Shown here: piece by piece, positions 1-7,296 of the stretch
Numbering within the stretch: the first letter of the stretch is position 1
How the letters are laid out: each line of letters begins with the position of its first letter
DNA from: a virus
IMG/VR virus record: IMGVR_UViG_3300027782_004428
Location: 1-64,000 of that record
Direction: 5' to 3' (one strand)
DNA length: 64,000 nucleotides
The notes under the pieces: model-generated
Databases searched by the model: none
What the model was told of the DNA's origin: nothing
Seen by the model: the letters and a program-made list of their open reading frames with translations, nothing else
Program-made: the position numbers and the translations under genes

Positions 1-136
1 AGCAGATACAGAACATCCAGGGCAAGAAGGCTGGGTCATGGCCACCCCCGTGGGCTATGCAAAAGCGGTAAATAGATTTGATCCCAATGCATTTGCGGCT
101 CAAAATAGACAGAGAAATAATCCGCAACAGGCGTGA
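1..136 (+). CDS. C-terminal fragment of a cut-off phage gene
   Basis: Open from the left edge to a TGA at 134-136, giving 44 residues in the frame that starts at base 2. The fragment is rich in Asn, Gln and Ala and ends NPQQA. I do not recognise it. Virion-like genes follow directly, so a structural role is possible but only by position. Confidence 0.6.
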   Translation, partial: ADTEHPGQEGWVMATPVGYAKAVNRFDPNAFAAQNRQRNNPQQA

Positions 137-150
137 TTTTCCCAAACTGA

Positions 151-178
151 CTAAATAAAAGCAGAGACTAAATGTCTC
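151..178 (+). promoter_or_regulatory. late-type promoter box plus 5' hairpin
   Basis: CTAAATAA at 151-158 resembles the T4 late promoter box TATAAATA. It is followed by a perfect 5-bp hairpin, GAGAC-TAAAT-GTCTC, at 164-178, and then by an AAAGGAAA ribosome site before the ATG at 201. The arrangement suggests a late mRNA with a hairpin close to its 5' end. Confidence 0.45.
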
Positions 179-200
179 ACTAACTTAAAGGAAATTTATC

Positions 201-608
201 ATGGCAGTATTTACAAAAACAAACGGTACGACCCAACCGTCATTCGCACTGGACGTAGCAAACGGTTCCATCGCTGGCACAGCCAACGTAGCAGCTCAAG
301 GCCCAGTTCAGATCCAAGGTCCAAAACTTGACTTCTTCACTTTGACAGCTAACGCAGCGTTGACCAACGCTGGTAACGTTAACGGTTACTTGAACAATGT
401 GTTGACTTCGATCCAACAACTTGGTACAATCGCAATTTACCAAGCCGGTGCTACAGCTGGTACAATCAGCTTGGCTATCTATCCAAGCGGTGCGTACACC
501 ACAGCAACATTGGTTACAGCGGCTCAAACAGCCAACGCAACTGGTGGCTTGAACATTGGTATCCCAACTGCCAACGTGACCACCACAGCCAGCTTCACTA
601 GCCTGTAA
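201..608 (+). CDS. small repetitive virion-type protein
   Basis: This 135-residue protein is rich in Ala, Thr, Asn and Gly, with almost no charged residues and no Cys. That composition is typical of beta-structured phage virion or fibre-associated proteins. Alternating T/A/N-rich strands run over the whole length with no signal peptide. A strong AAAGGAAA ribosome site, a late-type promoter and a downstream terminator make it a stand-alone, probably highly expressed late gene. I cannot name the structural part. Confidence 0.75.
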   Translation: MAVFTKTNGTTQPSFALDVANGSIAGTANVAAQGPVQIQGPKLDFFTLTANAALTNAGNVNGYLNNVLTSIQQLGTIAIYQAGATAGTISLAIYPSGAYTTATLVTAAQTANATGGLNIGIPTANVTTTASFTSL

Positions 609-627
609 TCAGTTTAGACCCACAGCA

Positions 628-660
628 ACCCTGGAAGTAAAAACTCCAGGGTTTCTTTTT
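628..660 (+). terminator. Rho-independent terminator
   Basis: The 7-bp stem CCCTGGA (629-635) / TCCAGGG (645-651) is followed by TTTCTTTTT. It isolates the preceding virion-type gene. Confidence 0.85.
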
Positions 661-664
661 GGCA

Positions 665-672
665 TTAAATAC
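665..672 (+). promoter_or_regulatory. late-type promoter box
   Basis: TTAAATAC lies 7 nt before the ATG at 680, just after the terminator. It resembles the T4 late box and would give a very short or absent leader. Confidence 0.4.
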
Positions 673-679
673 TCACAGA

Positions 680-1111
680 ATGAAGATCATGTGCCGTACC
701 CTTTTTGATTGTAGCCTTACTGGTGTGACTGGACACTACAGATCAAGCGAGATTCCTTTTGTGGATCGTGCCGGACAAACCATACACAATCAACCCGCCT
801 GGAATCATTCGCGTAACCAACAACGCAATTGGGAAACACTCTTGCAAATTATAAGTTTGCGAACACAACCCATTGATCTCTCTGTACCTGTTAAAAAAGA
901 CTCAGTATGGGAGTTTGAATTTAGATCTGAATCGGAGGGTGTGTTTGAAATGCATGGCAATGCAGATCCCTTGGCCGGCCTCAAACAAGATTGTGAAGGG
1001 GTTCCAATGATGTTGAATCTTACCGAACAACCCAGCATGACTCCTACCATTGCCACATCAGGAGATAATCAAAACATTTGGTTCATTACGGTAAATAATG
1101 CATTGGAGTAA
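680..1111 (+). CDS. conserved-looking phage protein, unknown function
   Basis: 143 residues. I chose ATG 680 because the upstream in-frame TTG at 659 lies inside the terminator. Next in-frame ATG is 689. The protein is soluble and mixed alpha/beta, with a basic N-terminal third containing a W-N-H-S-R-N-Q-Q-R-N-W stretch and an acidic middle. No catalytic motif was recognised. It lies in the virion-type block. Confidence 0.7.
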   Translation: MKIMCRTLFDCSLTGVTGHYRSSEIPFVDRAGQTIHNQPAWNHSRNQQRNWETLLQIISLRTQPIDLSVPVKKDSVWEFEFRSESEGVFEMHGNADPLAGLKQDCEGVPMMLNLTEQPSMTPTIATSGDNQNIWFITVNNALE

Positions 1112-1119
1112 CTATAACT

Positions 1120-1383
1120 ATGGTTGACACAACTGATATTGAAAAGAAAAGTCTTGAAGCACACGTTGAATTATGCGCAGAACGTTACCGAGCACTGGAA
1201 CTACAATTAGATTCCATGATTGTGTGCATTGATGAGATCAAAGCAGACGTCAAGGTAGTACATGGCATGGTGCATCAAATGAGCGAACAACGTAACAGTC
1301 AGCTGATCGGCTGGGGTATTGGTGTAATTGGATTTTTAACAGCCACAGTAGGCTGGTTACTTACTCACTACGTATTTAAATGA
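1120..1383 (+). CDS. small tail-anchored membrane protein, holin-accessory-like
   Basis: 87 residues. Residues 1-60 form an amphipathic helix with coiled-coil character, and about 63-84 form one hydrophobic segment (GWGIGVIGFLTATVGWLL). This is the layout of small phage membrane proteins related to XhlA-type holin accessories. No sequence signature proves lysis function. Its stop overlaps the next start (ATGA). Confidence 0.7.
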   Translation: MVDTTDIEKKSLEAHVELCAERYRALELQLDSMIVCIDEIKADVKVVHGMVHQMSEQRNSQLIGWGIGVIGFLTATVGWLLTHYVFK

Positions 1384-1865
1384 GCCAAGAACAAAAACTA
1401 GATGCCTGGGCCGAACGCGAGCTCAAACGCAATATCGATAGTATTATTATAGATGACGGCACTGGGTCTCTTGTGGTTTTTGGAAGATATCGTATACAGC
1501 CGCAGGGTACCAGATTTCAAGTCAGCACCTGGGACAAAACTATTCATTCGTTCAGCACAAAAAAAACAGCCATGAGTTGGTGTACAACAGATCATCAACA
1601 ACAGTACAATCTATCCAATCAGATATTGGTACTAGATCGTAAAAAACAGTCATTAGCGGCGGACATATACTGCCGACAAATTGCTGGCGAGCGCGGTAAA
1701 ACAGAATCATTTTATGAAATCATAAACATGAAACTGCAACCCAAAATAGACCAATATAACTCAGTCACAGCCGAACTAGAGAAATGTGTAAATCAGGCTA
1801 AATATATGCAAATTAAGGGATTTAATAATGAAACTGCAAGAACTATCGGCTCCAACGCCAAGTAA
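1380..1865 (+). CDS. phage protein of unknown function
   Basis: 161 residues, starting in the ATGA overlap with the preceding membrane protein. The N-terminal half looks like a small beta domain (F-G-R-Y-R-I-Q, then R-F-Q-V-S-T-W). Residues about 78-145 are Gln/Lys-rich helix, probably coiled coil. No enzyme motif. The 3' end overlaps the next gene by 38 nt. Confidence 0.7.
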   Translation: MSQEQKLDAWAERELKRNIDSIIIDDGTGSLVVFGRYRIQPQGTRFQVSTWDKTIHSFSTKKTAMSWCTTDHQQQYNLSNQILVLDRKKQSLAADIYCRQIAGERGKTESFYEIINMKLQPKIDQYNSVTAELEKCVNQAKYMQIKGFNNETARTIGSNAK

Positions 1866-2760
1866 GCAAATTGCCAAAGTATTCGAAAGTTACTTTGGTA
1901 GCCGCATTCGCTTTGACCAATTAACACGTGGTCAAACTCAATCAATGCTGGGTAAAGTACGTGGTATCTTGGGCGAGCATCGCAAAACTGCGCAACGTCA
2001 TAACAGTGAGCAAGATCCACGTTATCTGCAATTGGTAATGATGGAACAGGCACTGTCTAGTCGCTTGCAAGAAAATGTCATTCCTCCTGCACCTGGTACT
2101 GCACCTGCAACTCCACAAGCCGCTGTGGCAGGTGGTACGCCTGCTGTGGCTGGAGCAGTGGCTAAAGATCCTAAATTGGCTGCTGCACTTAAAAAGAGTT
2201 CAGCTGGTCAAACATTAAATCCTGAAGAACAAAAGCTAGTGGCCGGCGCCGCAATGATGCAAGCCGAAAGCCGCTTCCGTAGAATGGCACGCCGACTGAA
2301 CGAAAGCGAAATTCAACAAGCACAAGTTGTGTTGGCCGCTCAAGACATGGTTGACAAAATGCAAAGCATGTTGGAAGATGTGAGTGAATTGCAGTTCAAA
2401 GAATTGCCAGCTCTGGTTGACTCAATCAAGAATCAAGTTGGTGTTGATCAAGCCGCACAATTCAATGCAGATTCCACAGCCGCTCTCACAGGCTTGCTAC
2501 AAAACATTCAAGGTGCCAAGCAACAACTTGACGCCGCATTAAATGTAGTAACTGGCGCCGCTCCTGCTGGCGCCGCAGCCGCTGGCGCTATGGGTGCTGA
2601 CATCGCCGCAGGCGCAGGCGACATGGCTGCAGCTGGTGCTGACATGGCCGCCGCAGACAACATGGGTGCCGAGATGGGCGCTGATGCAGAATTAGATGCC
2701 GCAGCCGCTGACGCTGGTGCTGAACCTCCTGCCGCCGCGCTGGGCCGCGCCAAGAGATAA
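1828..2760 (+). CDS. Ala-rich protein, possible head scaffold or virion protein
   Basis: 310 residues. Residues 1-75 form a charged helical domain beginning MKLQELSAPTP. It is followed by an Ala/Pro/Gly linker, a central helical region (about 150-240) and a low-complexity Ala/Gly/Met/Asp tail (about 240-300). A charged helical core with disordered Ala-rich tails suits a scaffolding or internal head protein, but I could not identify a named family. The stop overlaps the next start as TAATG. Confidence 0.7.
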   Translation: MKLQELSAPTPSKQIAKVFESYFGSRIRFDQLTRGQTQSMLGKVRGILGEHRKTAQRHNSEQDPRYLQLVMMEQALSSRLQENVIPPAPGTAPATPQAAVAGGTPAVAGAVAKDPKLAAALKKSSAGQTLNPEEQKLVAGAAMMQAESRFRRMARRLNESEIQQAQVVLAAQDMVDKMQSMLEDVSELQFKELPALVDSIKNQVGVDQAAQFNADSTAALTGLLQNIQGAKQQLDAALNVVTGAAPAGAAAAGAMGADIAAGAGDMAAAGADMAAADNMGAEMGADAELDAAAADAGAEPPAAALGRAKR

Positions 2761-3122
2761 TGAAAATATTTGAAGTTGACAGTAGCATGGGAATGGCGCC
2801 TTTGCCCAACCCAGCGCAACTGTCGGGGCTGGTGCAGTTTCTTAATGGGCGTGCAAACGATACCAATGCTCGAAAAGAAATTAGTCAAGATGCATTTATC
2901 AAATTGGCTAACGATCTGGATATCAACGTTACTCCACAAAATATAGTGGATGTTGTGAGTCAAGAGCCACTCAGCAACTTGTTGGAACCAATGGATCCAA
3001 ACACAGGTGTGTTGATGTTCAAAGGTGCAGGACAACCCAATGTTGCCATGCCAGTAAACAAGGCTCAAGACATTGTGGCAAGTGCTGCCAAATCAGCCAT
3101 GAACAAAGACCGCGGCGTCTAA
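2760..3122 (+). CDS. phage protein of unknown function
   Basis: 120 residues, starting in a TAATG overlap and so translationally coupled to the Ala-rich protein. The first 35 residues are Pro/Asn-rich; the rest is helical and acidic. No motif recognised. It closes the first virion-type block, and a sigma70-type promoter follows. Confidence 0.7.
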   Translation: MKIFEVDSSMGMAPLPNPAQLSGLVQFLNGRANDTNARKEISQDAFIKLANDLDINVTPQNIVDVVSQEPLSNLLEPMDPNTGVLMFKGAGQPNVAMPVNKAQDIVASAAKSAMNKDRGV

Positions 3123-3141
3123 CCAGAACCAGTCAACTAAA

Positions 3142-3172
3142 GGTTGACCAAAAACGTTAAATATAGTATACT
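3142..3172 (+). promoter_or_regulatory. sigma70-type phage promoter
   Basis: TTGACC 3144-3149 and TATACT 3167-3172 with a 17-bp spacer, in the repeated GGTTGACCAA context. It drives the exported His-rich protein and the isc genes. Confidence 0.8.
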
Positions 3173-3190
3173 AAACTGTAGGAGGCGTAT

Positions 3191-3505
3191 ATGAAAAAAC
3201 TCATTGCATCGATTTTGATCACCCTAAGTGCCACAGCAATGGCTCAACCGGGTTTTAGGCATCACCACCACCATCATGGGTATTACTCAGGACCCAATTA
3301 CAGTTGGATAGCCCCTACCATTATTGGTGGCGTGATTGGTTATGAGATTGCACGTAACCAACCTCCTGTAGTGGTGCAACAACCTGTCATAGTGCAACAG
3401 GTTCCGGCCACAGTTTATTATGGACAAAGTCAACAATGTACTGCGTGGACAGAAGTCCAAAATTACGATGGCACAATTACTAGAACAAGGACTTGCTCAC
3501 AATGA
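3191..3505 (+). CDS. exported His-rich small protein
   Basis: 104 residues with a clear Sec signal peptide (about 1-18, cleavage near AMA-Q). A run of six His follows at about 25-30, then Tyr/Gly. A hydrophobic glycine-rich segment (IIGGVIGYEIA) and a Val/Gln-rich repeat come next, and the C-terminus has two Cys. The layout resembles small periplasmic glycine-zipper or metal-binding proteins. Its start has a strong AGGAGG site. As first gene before iscU, a metal-handling role is possible but unproven. Confidence 0.8.
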   Translation: MKKLIASILITLSATAMAQPGFRHHHHHHGYYSGPNYSWIAPTIIGGVIGYEIARNQPPVVVQQPVIVQQVPATVYYGQSQQCTAWTEVQNYDGTITRTRTCSQ

Positions 3506-3633
3506 AACTAAGTAAACTAAGACACAAATTATATAGTGCTATCTTCAAACACGATAACACAAAAGAAAAACGAATTTGGTTCAAGATCCTTAAAAAATCT
3601 ACCAAACACAAACATACTGAGGACATACGATAA
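3502..3633 (+). CDS. small basic protein between exported protein and iscU
   Basis: 43 residues, about one-third Lys/Arg/His. It starts at ATG 3502 overlapping the previous stop (ATGA) and ends at TAA 3631-3633, which overlaps the iscU ATG (TAATG). The double coupling supports a real gene even though its own ribosome site is weak. Function unknown. Confidence 0.6.
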   Translation: MKLSKLRHKLYSAIFKHDNTKEKRIWFKILKKSTKHKHTEDIR

Positions 3634-4019
3634 TGGCTTATTCAGAAAAAGTTGTTGATCACTACGAGAATCCACGTAACGTGGGTAAATTTGAAATTGA
3701 CGACACTGTTGGCACCGGCATGGTTGGTGCACCTGCTTGCGGTGACGTAATGAAGTTGCAGATAAAAGTAGATGAACATGGTATTATTAAAGATGCTCGT
3801 TTCAAAACATACGGATGCGGTTCGGCCATTGCCTCAAGCTCACTCATCACAGAGTTGGTCAAAGGCATGACTTTAGATCAAGCAGGCGCAATTAAAAACA
3901 GCGACATCGCCGAAGAACTGGCTTTACCACCTGTGAAAATACATTGCTCCATTCTTGCAGAAGACGCCATCAAAGCCGCAGTAGCAGATTATCGCAAAAA
4001 GCATGATATCGTTCAGTGA
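3633..4019 (+). CDS. iscU: IscU Fe-S cluster assembly scaffold
   Basis: 128 residues, the normal IscU length. All three cluster-ligand cysteines are present: C36 with D38 (A-C-G-D), C62 (Y-G-C-G-S) and C105 preceded by H104. The LPPVK chaperone-recognition motif is at 98-102. In bacteria IscU receives sulfur from IscS and releases [2Fe-2S] clusters with HscA/HscB. No cysteine desulfurase is visible here, so the phage would use the host IscS and chaperones. It is coupled to iscA. Fe-S clients in the window include three radical-SAM genes. Confidence 0.95.
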   Translation: MAYSEKVVDHYENPRNVGKFEIDDTVGTGMVGAPACGDVMKLQIKVDEHGIIKDARFKTYGCGSAIASSSLITELVKGMTLDQAGAIKNSDIAEELALPPVKIHCSILAEDAIKAAVADYRKKHDIVQ

Positions 4020-4326
4020 TACTGCCAGAAACAAAATACAAAAGCTAGTCACAGCCAAAAACTATGCTGGTATTCGCCTTGGGGTCAAGACCACAGGTTG
4101 CTCCGGGCTTGCTTATGTGTTAGAGTATGTCAAGGAATACACATCAGAACAGTATGTTATCAATTATGCACAGCCAGAGTTTGTTGTGCTAGTAAATCAA
4201 AAAGACAATGTGTATCTTCAAAACATGACAGTGGACTATGTGCGCCAGGGCCTTAACGAAGGCTTTGAATTCTCAAATCCTAATGAACGTGACCGTTGTG
4301 GATGCGGAGAAAGTTTTCGAATATAG
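4003..4326 (+). CDS. iscA: IscA/ErpA-type Fe-S carrier
   Basis: 107 residues, A-type carrier family. The three conserved cysteines are C33 (T-G-C-S-G) and C99/C101 (C-G-C-G near the C-terminus). It overlaps the 3' end of iscU by 17 nt. Family members pass Fe-S clusters from IscU to target enzymes. IscA and ErpA cannot be told apart by eye. Confidence 0.93.
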   Translation: MISFSDTARNKIQKLVTAKNYAGIRLGVKTTGCSGLAYVLEYVKEYTSEQYVINYAQPEFVVLVNQKDNVYLQNMTVDYVRQGLNEGFEFSNPNERDRCGCGESFRI

Positions 4327-4365
4327 TTGACAACTGGACTATAATTGTCTATAATAGACTATAAT
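4327..4365 (+). promoter_or_regulatory. sigma70-type promoter with three tandem TATAAT boxes
   Basis: TTGACA 4327-4332 and TATAAT 4350-4355 have a 17-bp spacer. Extra TATAAT copies sit 10 bp either side, at 4340-4345 and 4360-4365. The ATG at 4367 is only 11 nt past the best -10 box, so the transcript would be almost leaderless. Confidence 0.8.
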
Positions 4366-4366
4366 T

Positions 4367-5083
4367 ATGTATAATCCAAAATTTGACTACCAGCCAATTC
4401 CCAGAGTTACAATAGAAGGCAAGCGTTACTACGCCACCCCGGACGGGCAAAATCTACCAAGTGTAACCACTATCCTTGACCGTACCAAAAGCGAAGCCAG
4501 CAAAGCGGCCCTGCACAACTGGCGTCGAGCAGTAGGCGAAGCCAAAGCACAACAAATCACAACCGAAGCAGCCAATCGTGGCACACGCATGCACACGTAC
4601 CTGGAACGTTATATCAAAGAAGGTGCTGTTCCACCGCGTGGATCTAATCCTTTCTCTTGGCCCAGTCATGTGATGGCAGAAACTGTGATCAAGGACGGAC
4701 TCAAAAACGTCAATGAATTTTGGGGTATTGAAGTTCCATTGTACTTCCCCGGGGTGTACGCAGGCACAACAGACGGCGCAGGCATGCACCTAAATGAAGA
4801 ATCTATCCTGGATTACAAACAAACCAACAAACCCAAAAAGCGCGAGTGGGTCGACGACTACTTTGTGCAACTGTGTGCCTACGCAGAAGCACACAATGAA
4901 TTACATGGTACACGAATACGCAAGGGTGTGATTTTGATGTGTGTCAAACCTGACTTGGATGAGCAACACAACATCATTGGCAAGCCACAATATCAGGAAT
5001 TTGTGCTGGAAGGCGCAGAATTTGAGAAATACCGCACCCTATGGTGGAAAAAGGTCGAACAGTACTACATGCTAAATATGTGA
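4367..5083 (+). CDS. PD-(D/E)XK exonuclease-family protein
   Basis: 238 residues. The pattern fits the RecB/Cas4/MGME1-like nuclease fold: GTRMH (72-76), E122, D136 in TTDG, then D149-Y-K151 as the D-x-K metal-binding core, and a helix with Q-L-x-A-Y after it. Such proteins cut or trim DNA ends during phage replication, recombination or packaging. There is no obvious ribosome site before ATG 4367, consistent with leaderless translation. The exact role is not deducible. Confidence 0.85.
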   Translation: MYNPKFDYQPIPRVTIEGKRYYATPDGQNLPSVTTILDRTKSEASKAALHNWRRAVGEAKAQQITTEAANRGTRMHTYLERYIKEGAVPPRGSNPFSWPSHVMAETVIKDGLKNVNEFWGIEVPLYFPGVYAGTTDGAGMHLNEESILDYKQTNKPKKREWVDDYFVQLCAYAEAHNELHGTRIRKGVILMCVKPDLDEQHNIIGKPQYQEFVLEGAEFEKYRTLWWKKVEQYYMLNM

Positions 5084-5102
5084 TATCCAAAGGACGATCA
5101 CT

Positions 5103-6869
5103 GTGGCAATTGTACAAATATCACGAATCACACAACGCAAGGGTTTATTCAACGATTTACCCGATCCATTAGCAGGCGCTGAACTAGGCTGGGCAACTGA
5201 TACTCGCCAACTTTTTATCGGGAACGGTACACTGGCCGAAGGTGCTCCTATTATTGGTAATACAGAAGTTCTTACTGAATTTTCTGACATCTTGAACTAT
5301 GCCACAGAATACACTTATAAAGGTGATGCGGCTGGCTACACTGTACAAACTGGTGCCACAGCAGGCACACCGGTCAGTCAAAGTCTACAACGCAGACTGG
5401 ACAGTTATGCTGTAATTACAGATTTTGGTGCCACTGGAGATGGTATTACAGATGTCACGGCTGACATCAACCGTGCATTAGATCAAATTTTTTGTCAAGA
5501 CATCAACCCCTTGATCCGCCGAAGCATTTTCTTCCCAGCCGGCACATACATTATCACAGACACATTGTTGATTCCGCCTTACTGTAAACTCTACGGTGAA
5601 GGATCAGACAGTACAATTATCAGTTTCAATGTTCAAACCTGGACCAGTACCATTGGCTATGCCTCGGGGGTGTTGGTAGTGGATGGCGGTGTATACTACA
5701 GAAGCATTGCTATAGTGCCAATTGGTATTGCTATTAGTGATGCCACTTATTGGGGAGTTGAAACACTGCCTGATTACATGTTTAGAACCACAGACAGTCT
5801 TCAACAGACTGGTGCAAACATTGGCACCGGCGGTGCATTGGCACCGGGTCATGTGGAAATATCCAGCATGAAGTTTGCGACCAATGTACCCACCAGCGGA
5901 GCCCTAGTACAGGGTGCAGTAGACTGTGTGTTTGACTGTGTGGCATTTGAAGGCAACGGAACGGCTGCCACACTCACCACAGCCACACTTGCCACAGCCG
6001 GTGTGAGTTTTGCCAATCAAGGCAGTTATGTTTGTACCAATATTGTCTGGAACAATTGTGTGTTTACCAAGATGGCCTGGGGAGTGAACACAGACGAAGC
6101 AGTGGAAGGAGTCACTGTCAGCAACTGTAGATTTGATACCTTGTTCCAAGGTGTGTATCTTGGCATAATCTCTCCTCCGGTAAATTATGTTGGTCCTACT
6201 GGTGTACGTATAACACAAAACATGTTTGATAATATCTATGGCGAAGGCATCACCATTGTGAATTGTAGTCTCAATGCCACGGCCTACAACACGTTCTACG
6301 AGGTTGGAAACAGTTTTAATGGCCAGACCAATCCGGTGACACCTGTAATTGATCTAGATGCAACCAACAATGTCAGCGTTGGGGATATGTTTGAACGCAA
6401 AACATCACAATCATCAGACTTGCATCCTCGCATTGCACTGAATAACAAAAACAATATTGCCCTTGGCATGAACGTGAACAATATTGAATTATATCAAAGT
6501 AATGCGATAAGTCTAACCTTGGCCAATCAGTTGAGTGTGGGCACATACAATCGCATTGCCGGCATACAAGATGTTGTGGCCAACAATGCCACAGCCAACT
6601 TGGCCTATGTGAATGGCACCTACATCAGTAGTTTGCGAATGGACTACACCATAGTCCGTGCAGATCTTCGCCGCACTGGTCAAATGGTAGTTGTAAAAGG
6701 CCAGGCCGCAACTGGAACAGGATTTGCCTTTACAGATGACTTTGTGGAGAACGGTGCGACTGGTGTAACACTAGCTGCCGCGGCTGATGGTGCCAATGTG
6801 AGAATAACATATACTTCAACCAACACAGTGTCGGGCACAATCAACTACTCTATTACCAATCTCGGTTGA
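5103..6869 (+). CDS. tail fibre/spike with beta-helix domain
   Basis: 588 residues, GTG start with an AAAGGA ribosome site. Residues about 1-50 resemble the short N-terminal domain of phage tropism/fibre proteins (GAELGWATDTRQLFIGNG). About 100-125 carry the DFGATGDGITD signature of pectate-lyase-3-type beta-helices. Parallel beta-helix repeats rich in N/V/T/G follow to about 500, then a C-terminal beta domain. It is likely a receptor-binding or polysaccharide-binding fibre; a lyase activity is possible but no catalytic residues were identified. Confidence 0.85.
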   Translation: MAIVQISRITQRKGLFNDLPDPLAGAELGWATDTRQLFIGNGTLAEGAPIIGNTEVLTEFSDILNYATEYTYKGDAAGYTVQTGATAGTPVSQSLQRRLDSYAVITDFGATGDGITDVTADINRALDQIFCQDINPLIRRSIFFPAGTYIITDTLLIPPYCKLYGEGSDSTIISFNVQTWTSTIGYASGVLVVDGGVYYRSIAIVPIGIAISDATYWGVETLPDYMFRTTDSLQQTGANIGTGGALAPGHVEISSMKFATNVPTSGALVQGAVDCVFDCVAFEGNGTAATLTTATLATAGVSFANQGSYVCTNIVWNNCVFTKMAWGVNTDEAVEGVTVSNCRFDTLFQGVYLGIISPPVNYVGPTGVRITQNMFDNIYGEGITIVNCSLNATAYNTFYEVGNSFNGQTNPVTPVIDLDATNNVSVGDMFERKTSQSSDLHPRIALNNKNNIALGMNVNNIELYQSNAISLTLANQLSVGTYNRIAGIQDVVANNATANLAYVNGTYISSLRMDYTIVRADLRRTGQMVVVKGQAATGTGFAFTDDFVENGATGVTLAAAADGANVRITYTSTNTVSGTINYSITNLG

Positions 6870-7294
6870 TGTGGCCTAAAACTTTTGCCGAAAGGCTTGA
6901 GAGTTGGACTCAACTCCGTAAACACACCTCCACCGCCGACGAGGAAACAGCACTCCGTGCCATCAACTCATGGTGGTTTCAAACTCCTTGGAGAGCATAC
7001 CATTTGCACTGGGACGACCGAGCCGTTTGGCCCGATCCCTGGCAATTATTGAGCGATGATCTCTATTGTCCTCTTGCTCGCGGACTAGGAATCCTGTATA
7101 CTATAACTATGCTAGATCGACCAGATCTGCAGGATGCAGTGTTAACAGAGATAGATAGCGACAATTTAGTCCTAGTGAACAAAAAGAAATATATACTGAA
7201 TTGGGATCCAGAGCAGATGTTAAATATCACTCTAGGACGTTCCAAACCCCACCACAGCATTACGCAAGAGCAAATAAAACAACAAATCGGATAA
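6869..7294 (+). CDS. conserved-type phage protein upstream of nrdA
   Basis: 141 residues. ATG 6869 overlaps the fibre stop (TGATG), preferred over TTG 6866. It is Trp-rich at the N-terminus (W-W-F-Q-T-P-W) and has W-P-D-P-W followed by L-A-R-G-L-G-I-L-Y-T. I remember similar proteins in T4-like cyanophages without a function. It is separated from nrdA by 2 nt. Confidence 0.75.
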   Translation: MWPKTFAERLESWTQLRKHTSTADEETALRAINSWWFQTPWRAYHLHWDDRAVWPDPWQLLSDDLYCPLARGLGILYTITMLDRPDLQDAVLTEIDSDNLVLVNKKKYILNWDPEQMLNITLGRSKPHHSITQEQIKQQIG

Positions 7295-7296
7295 CA

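Noticed and set aside
2508-3068. 186-residue minus-strand frame
   Set aside because: Antisense shadow of the Ala-rich protein; low-complexity Ser/Ala content mirrors the plus-strand repeats.
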